The notes beneath the pieces were generated by a model. The model searched no databases. It was given only the letters and a program-made list of their open reading frames with translations, and was not told the DNA's origin. From Trifolium pratense (lineage: Eukaryota; Streptophyta; Magnoliopsida; Fabales; Fabaceae): a DNA stretch of 64,000 nucleotides. The position numbers and the translations under genes are program-made. This document shows positions 58,950 through 64,000 of this stretch, in pieces. The first letter of the stretch is position 1; every line of letters starts with the position of its first letter. The stretch spans positions 63,969,257 to 64,033,256 of the forward strand of contig NC_060060.1 in assembly GCF_020283565.1 (NCBI RefSeq), in the 5' to 3' direction.

Positions 58950-59470
58950 CAATTACATTAGCTTGTTTTATGATAAACTCTATCTAAGAGTTCCTAAAAT
59001 AAGAGTTATAAACACGCTTACAATCTCTAATGATGTCTCCCATCTCTAACATATCAAATCTAGTATTATGAAATTTAGAAACAGTTTTAGAATCAAGCTC
59101 GAAATCAACGGCACCTACTTGAAACTTCTGAACCCATGTTAATGCATTGAGACGACCTAAAGCTTAACCGACGTCGACATGAATAATAGGTGAGAACTAC
59201 TATGTCCTTGCAAGAACAAAACTTGTTTGATCATCTCTAATGTCTCTATAATAGGTGAGAACTACTCTGACACATCAATTTTAGTATTATGAATTTAGAA
59301 ACAACAATTTTGGAATCAAGCTCGAAATCAACAGTATCTAGTTGAAGCTCCTGAACCCATGTTAATGCACCGAGAAGACCCAAAGCTTAACCGACGTCGA
59401 CATAATAGGTGAGAATTATTTTGTCTTTACAAGAACAAAATTTGTTTGATAATCTCTAATGTAAACTCCT
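58950..59470 (-). pseudogene. Decayed RNase H-like remnant, tandemly duplicated
   Basis: In minus orientation, 59250-58950 reads ALTWVQKFQVGAVDFELDSK, followed by EMGDIIRDC and later FIIKQANVIAH. This is the RNase H-like (RVT_3) pattern of plant LINE-type elements. The stretch 59246-59465 repeats the same block (ACCGACGTCGACAT.. and AATCAAGCTCGAAATCAAC) with more damage. Several stops are present in each copy. Confidence 0.6.
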
Positions 59471-61989
59471 ATTTCCACTTTAATTTCTATGAAAAGAATT
59501 ATCATTGTAATTTGGAGTTCAATTGATAAGTAACTATTTACTAGTTTTAAGGAGATGAAAAAAAAATAAAAAATAAGTAGAGTCAAACGATTAATAAATC
59601 TAATAAAACATTATTTTGGTCAAAGTTTAAGTTTGAATATCCACTTGACAAAAAGAATTTGAATATTCTTGATTGAGTTGTCATTAAAATTATTTGAGTT
59701 TAATAATTAATTAATTGAATGCCACTTATGTGATATTCTCAAAAAACAAATGTGAAATTTTAATCAAAGTATTTTTTTGAGTTTAAGAATTATTTGAGTT
59801 TAATAATTCTTGTCTAAGGTTTATTTTTTCGTCAGATAATCATCATTTATTAAAAATGAGTACAAAATGTACTCAAAACCCATTAAAAAAAAGTAGTCAA
59901 ATCTCACTACAAAGAATTTGTCTCAAATACATTGGAGACTTTTATTCGTACGTTTGATATATATTTATGTACTGACCACAACAATCGTTTTATGCAATTC
60001 ACCACCTCCAATGGATATTTGTCACTTTTCCATTGAGCAAGTTATCTTCAACCAAATGCATTCAACCAAAGACAACCAAGTTAGACTTGAAAGAAAAAAA
60101 AAGTCATATTTTTTTTATATGCACTAGATATTCCTACACACAATAACTACAGAAATTAATCTCTCAGCTCGAGTAGCATTAAAAAGATTGACAAAACTCT
60201 TCCTCAAGAAAATACTATTGCATTTTTATAGCTGAATTTTAGTACAAATATCATAACTTTTTTCAATTACTTATACATTTTTCTTATTTCATATAAAATG
60301 GTGAAATGAGTGGTGGTAAGATTGAGTGAGTAACATTGAGTTCCACTATTTCCCATGCCATGATAATATGATATATTTCTTTTTATTGATCATGATGTTT
60401 TCTCTCTAGGCCTTTCATGTATCTTTTATACCCAAAATTCCAATTTTACCCTTGCTAAAAACTTCGATTCGCAGAAATCAAAGTTTTTTCTAGTTCAAAT
60501 TCAGGGAAAATTCGGTTAAAATTCAAGGCAAAAAAAAATTGGTTCGTAGCAACTGAAGTTTTTATTGAAGGGCAAAAAAGTAAATTCCAAGGAAGAAAAG
60601 AACCATGGAGCCTAAAGAGAAAACATCTATAACCATGCCATGATATCTTTATCACTTTATGTGTAGTTTTCATTGCCAACTGAATAAAATTTATTTTGAC
60701 CAAAAGAATTAAAGCATGAAGTTGATGTATGTATTGTATGTTTACTCTGAGTTGTTTCTCTCATTAATGGTCCATGTCTATTATATCTACGAAAATGCCA
60801 AACCTCTACTCTACGCCAACATGACTATTTTTTTGTCAAGTATTTGTTAACATGATTATTTGTAATAAATAAATAAAAAAGTTCATGTGCTAATAATTAA
60901 AAGTGATTAATTAGATTTAAATAGTTAATAAACTTTACTTAAGAATGAATCGTTCAAAAAGAATAGGAGTTTCAATTATAGGTAGACGTACATTGGGTGC
61001 TCTGTACTTACAACAAGCCATAAAAAAGTTGTATGTTTCTTGTTTTTCTTTTTTTATGGCCAATTGAATATGATGATCTTGTGCTCATAAAGCTACGTAC
61101 CTAACTAGAGGGGGAAGTTGATCTCACACTCTCAAGTGAAAAATTCACATGTAGGGATTAATCTTTGCCCCAAGATTCCTCATATTGGTATATAAAATCA
61201 GATAAAAAAAGTTCCTTAAAAAATAGAGTTCCTCCTTTTTATCTAAGGAGATTAATGACCATTCTAAAATTATTGAAAATAATTTATTTTAAAGAAAATA
61301 TATAGTTTCGAACCCCAGATTGCTATTTTTGGTATCTTAAAAAGTGTCCGGGACACTAGTTAGCATGATCTAAAAAAATGTTTTTATTTTAAAAATGTTA
61401 TTATTTATTTTTCATCAATGATCAAAGCTGAATATTACATTACTTATTTTTTTACCAATAACAGCCCAAATATTTATTATAGAGAAATAATATACATTTT
61501 TTTGGTACAATAGAGAGAATGAAAATTCCTTAAAAAAAAAAGAGAGAATGAAATTGATACAATGACGGTCGATATTAAAATATCACAGAAAAAACAAATG
61601 GTTTCATGTTAAGACAATTTTTTTATTGATTTCTTTCATTTTTGTAAACAGCATTAAATCTACACTAACAAAGAAAAGGAGGTTATAAACTTAATTTTAC
61701 ATAAAAAATGGAGGTTCAATATTGCCAAACTCCAAAAAAATGCACCAAATACTTAACCATGATTTTGATTATTTGTTTCATAGTAGCCTTCTTCGAAGGT
61801 ATAATCCTTTGAGAATTTCACCCATTTTGAAGATCTTTTATTTTTAATAAATGGTAACAATATAATATACATATTGATTGATGATAGGTCTCTTATTAAA
61901 GGAAGTAAATAATTTAGATACCAAATTGTGAAGATACTAAACGAAAGGAAATAAATAATTTAACCTTTGACCTTTGAACAAATTAATAA
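59471..61989. other. Intergenic, AT-rich
   Basis: No gene seen. It contains the MITE at 60399-60630 and the half repeat at 61340-61365. Frames at 59918 and 61974 are unrecognised. Confidence 0.45.
60399..60630. mobile_element. MITE, inverted copy relative to 40330-40583
   Basis: Ends TTTTCTCTCTAGGCCTTTCA and ..GAGCCTAAAGAGAAAACA. Internal blocks ('aaaaacttcgattcgcagaaatcaaagtt', 'ttctagttcaaattcaggg') match the reverse complement of 40330-40583. Confidence 0.65.
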
Positions 61990-62583
61990 TTAAGGCTCCC
62001 ACGGTAAAGGCTCATCCAGCCCAAAACCTGAGTTTGAATATTCAGCTCCAGCCGCGAGCCACGGCATTGAAGAATAATATAATTCAGTTGTTGAATTGTT
62101 ATTTGTATCGAGTAAGAGATCCGGCAAGTCATAGAACATGTCATCCTCGTCAGTTAAAGATGAATTTGACGATTCTTGTAAGTCATGGGCTTGGGCCTGG
62201 GCTTCATGACGAAAGTCCATTGAAGCTGCTTTGGCGGCGGCTTGAATGTCCTTCGGAGAATTGGTGGCGGGGCGTGGGAGGTGTTCGGCTAATTCGGGGA
62301 AATTAAGGTAAGCCGAGCTTCCTTTGATGGCTTGGGCCGCAACATCATGGGCTATAGCTGCCATTTCGGGTGTCGGAAAACTACCTAGCCAAATTCTTGA
62401 TTTTTTCTTGGGCTCTCTAATTTCAGAAACCCATTTACCCCAATGACGCATTCTTACTCCACGATACAAAGGGTGTTTCCCATTATTATCACTTTTTGGT
62501 TTGGTTTTGTTATTTTCAATGGAAGAAGAAATTGAAGTGGTTAGTTCAATTTCATTGTCCATTGAGACAGAAACTTGTTCCAT
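61990..62583 (-). CDS. AP2/ERF transcription factor, DREB subfamily
   Basis: Intronless, 197 residues from ATG 62583 ([14 protein letters not shown]); upstream in-frame sequence lacks another ATG. The single AP2 domain spans residues 39-97: [20 protein letters not shown], then the [23 protein letters not shown] stretch, the [12 protein letters not shown] end and ELAEHLPRP. The Val in KWVSE and the KKSRIWLG segment place it in the DREB group, closest in memory to group III (A-4/TINY-like). The C-terminal part is acidic ([16 protein letters not shown]), a likely activation region, and ends DEPLPWEP. It would bind DRE/GCC-type promoter elements in the nucleus. Target and inducing signal are not visible. 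Confidence 0.93.
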   Translation of the reverse strand: MEQVSVSMDNEIELTTSISSSIENNKTKPKSDNNGKHPLYRGVRMRHWGKWVSEIREPKKKSRIWLGSFPTPEMAAIAHDVAAQAIKGSSAYLNFPELAEHLPRPATNSPKDIQAAAKAASMDFRHEAQAQAHDLQESSNSSLTDEDDMFYDLPDLLLDTNNNSTTELYYSSMPWLAAGAEYSNSGFGLDEPLPWEP

Positions 62584-62680
62584 GTTTTTTGGAGAAAAGA
62601 CAAGAGAATAGATATTAGATATAGACAGAGAAAGAGAGAGTGGTGTGGAATGGAGCAAAGAAAAAAATGTGGTGGATACT

Positions 62681-62689
62681 ATTTATATA
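62681..62689 (-). promoter_or_regulatory. TATA box of the AP2/ERF gene
   Basis: TATATAAAT on the minus strand about 100 bp upstream of the ATG at 62583, a normal spacing for an ERF promoter. Confidence 0.6.
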
Positions 62690-62824
62690 GTGGTGATTTA
62701 AGTTGTGATTGTGACTGGGAATTTAATTTACGTGTATATAAAAATATATATATATATATTTGATTTGATGTAGATCCACTTTTTTATACAGTTGTGTATG
62801 ATTTTACGTGCATGATTTACCATT

Positions 62825-63130
62825 AAACTTGTTGTTCATTTTAATTATGGTTGTAGATTGAAATTGAATTAATCATTTACTCCTATTTCACTAAATTAAT
62901 TCTATTTTTGTACGTGATTAATTTAATGTCGCGTTTTCTGTTAAAATTGTTGTTCATTTTAATTATGGTTGTAAATTGAATTAATCATTTACTTCACTAA
63001 ATTAATTCTATTTTTATACGTGATTAATTTAATATCGCGCTATTAAAATTATTGTTCATTTTAATTATGGTTAATTTTTTTTTTACAAACCATAATTCTA
63101 TTTTTGTACGTGATTAATCTAATATCGTGC
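62825..63130. repeat. Three degenerate tandem units of about 110 bp
   Basis: The blocks TTGTTCATTTTAATTATGGT and CTATTTTTGTACGTGATTAA recur in the same order starting near 62831, 62950 and 63052. They lie in the AP2/ERF upstream region. Confidence 0.75.
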
Positions 63131-64000
63131 GAATTGAATGTATAAAAATGGGTGTTTATGTATTATTGAATAAGTAAAAAAATTTATCAATGCTTGTATT
63201 TTATATAAGGAAATTAAATGGGTTATTTTCGTCCAATTCAAAAGGGAAAGAAAATATATTTTATATAAGGAAATGAGTTTTTGTTTTTTTTTTTAATGCG
63301 AAGGAAATGAGTTATTGGTTCAATCCAAAAGGGAAAGAAATATATTAAGGTTCCTTTTATATGAATGAATATAAAAGATAGAGACAAAATATTATAAGAA
63401 GCTACACCATAATACGATAGTGACAAAATATATGTTTGGTGCACACATAGCAAAAAAACACGATAATATTATTTATTATTTTTTAAGTTTATGTAACGTT
63501 TTTAATTTTTAACTATGACATGATAAGATATGTGTCGTAGTTAAATAATGAGGTTAACCTTCTAAAACACATACATACTAGTATAATTTACCCGTGATAT
63601 CGCCCGGATTAATGTTCTATGAGAAATATAGATCATTTTTTTTCACACATGAAAAATATAGATTATTAAAATTTTAATATTGTGATTTTTTTAATTATTT
63701 GTAAAATTAATTTTATATTTATGTAATAGTTTATTTAAATATGATAAAAGATCCAAATTTTGGAGATTTTAAGGAGAAATTAAATGGCATAATGGAGAGT
63801 GATACTCCATTCCCCGTTCCCAACTCACATGTTCATATATTTGTTCTTTTATTTTCATAAAAAAAAAATGTCATTATGCAAAAACTAATCTAACGGTTAA
63901 TATATTTGTTCTTAATCGTCATCTCTCTCCTTTAGACATTTATTTTCTTCAGGAGTATTTTATCTCATGTCCCCGTGTGAAAAAATTTCACATTTGAGAA
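63131..64000. other. Intergenic to the right edge
   Basis: AT-rich. A short duplication 'aaaagggaaagaaa(a)tatatt' appears at 63239 and 63328. No gene seen. Confidence 0.4.

Overview
The window is AT-rich plant nuclear DNA. Its genes have many short exons with GT..AG introns, and the intergenic space is filled with MITEs, LTR elements and Mutator-like elements. A nodule-cysteine-rich-like peptide gene, the dispersed repeat types and the protein similarities point to a legume, most likely a Medicago relative. That assignment is an inference from sequence character, since no search was run.

Layout. 1-1455: 5' end of a minus-strand gene, probably a MIP1-type leucine-zipper/DUF547 protein. 1460-7250: gene-poor and repeat-rich, with a (AAT)n tract, a decayed RNase H-like coding remnant, several MITEs and a 963-bp hAT-like element. 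7258-12821: a Mutator-like element (MULE) with a damaged FAR1-type transposase and a minus-strand DUF4283-like ORF carrying a 132-bp repeat array. A MITE interrupts that array, and a 1.4-kb TRIM with apparently identical LTRs interrupts the MITE. 13157-15017: tonoplast aquaporin TIP2, 3 exons. 15993-17150 (minus): SURF6/Rrp14 ribosome-biogenesis protein. 18731-20402: formyltetrahydrofolate deformylase (PurU), 8 exons. 21082-25654 (minus): decayed Ty1/copia element. 25881-26288: two-module cysteine-rich secreted peptide. 26771-29546 (minus): VAN3-binding/FORKED-like protein (DUF828 plus PH), 6 exons. 31830-31901: initiator tRNA-Met. 34277-40224 (minus): phosphatidylserine decarboxylase, 11 exons. 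40330-42666: MITEs and a 1.15-kb non-autonomous MULE. 43460-44586: ribosomal protein eS12, 4 exons. 44934-46240: partial duplicate of the decarboxylase gene split by a hAT-like insertion. 47109-56693: complete meiotic MutS homolog MSH4, 24 exons, 790 codons. 56694-61990: repeats and an RNase H-like remnant. 61990-62583 (minus): DREB-type AP2/ERF factor. The rest is AT-rich intergenic DNA with a tandem repeat.

The host genes are unrelated housekeeping, transport, meiotic and regulatory genes, with no operon or cluster logic. Exon structures were assembled by hand from GT/AG sites and reading-frame continuity, and every complete gene closes in frame. The most notable structure is the four-level nested transposon at 7.26-12.82 kb. 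Other points of interest are the intronless two-module cysteine-rich peptide gene, the split decarboxylase duplicate, and several non-autonomous elements with exact target-site duplications. I found no clearly new multi-gene system.
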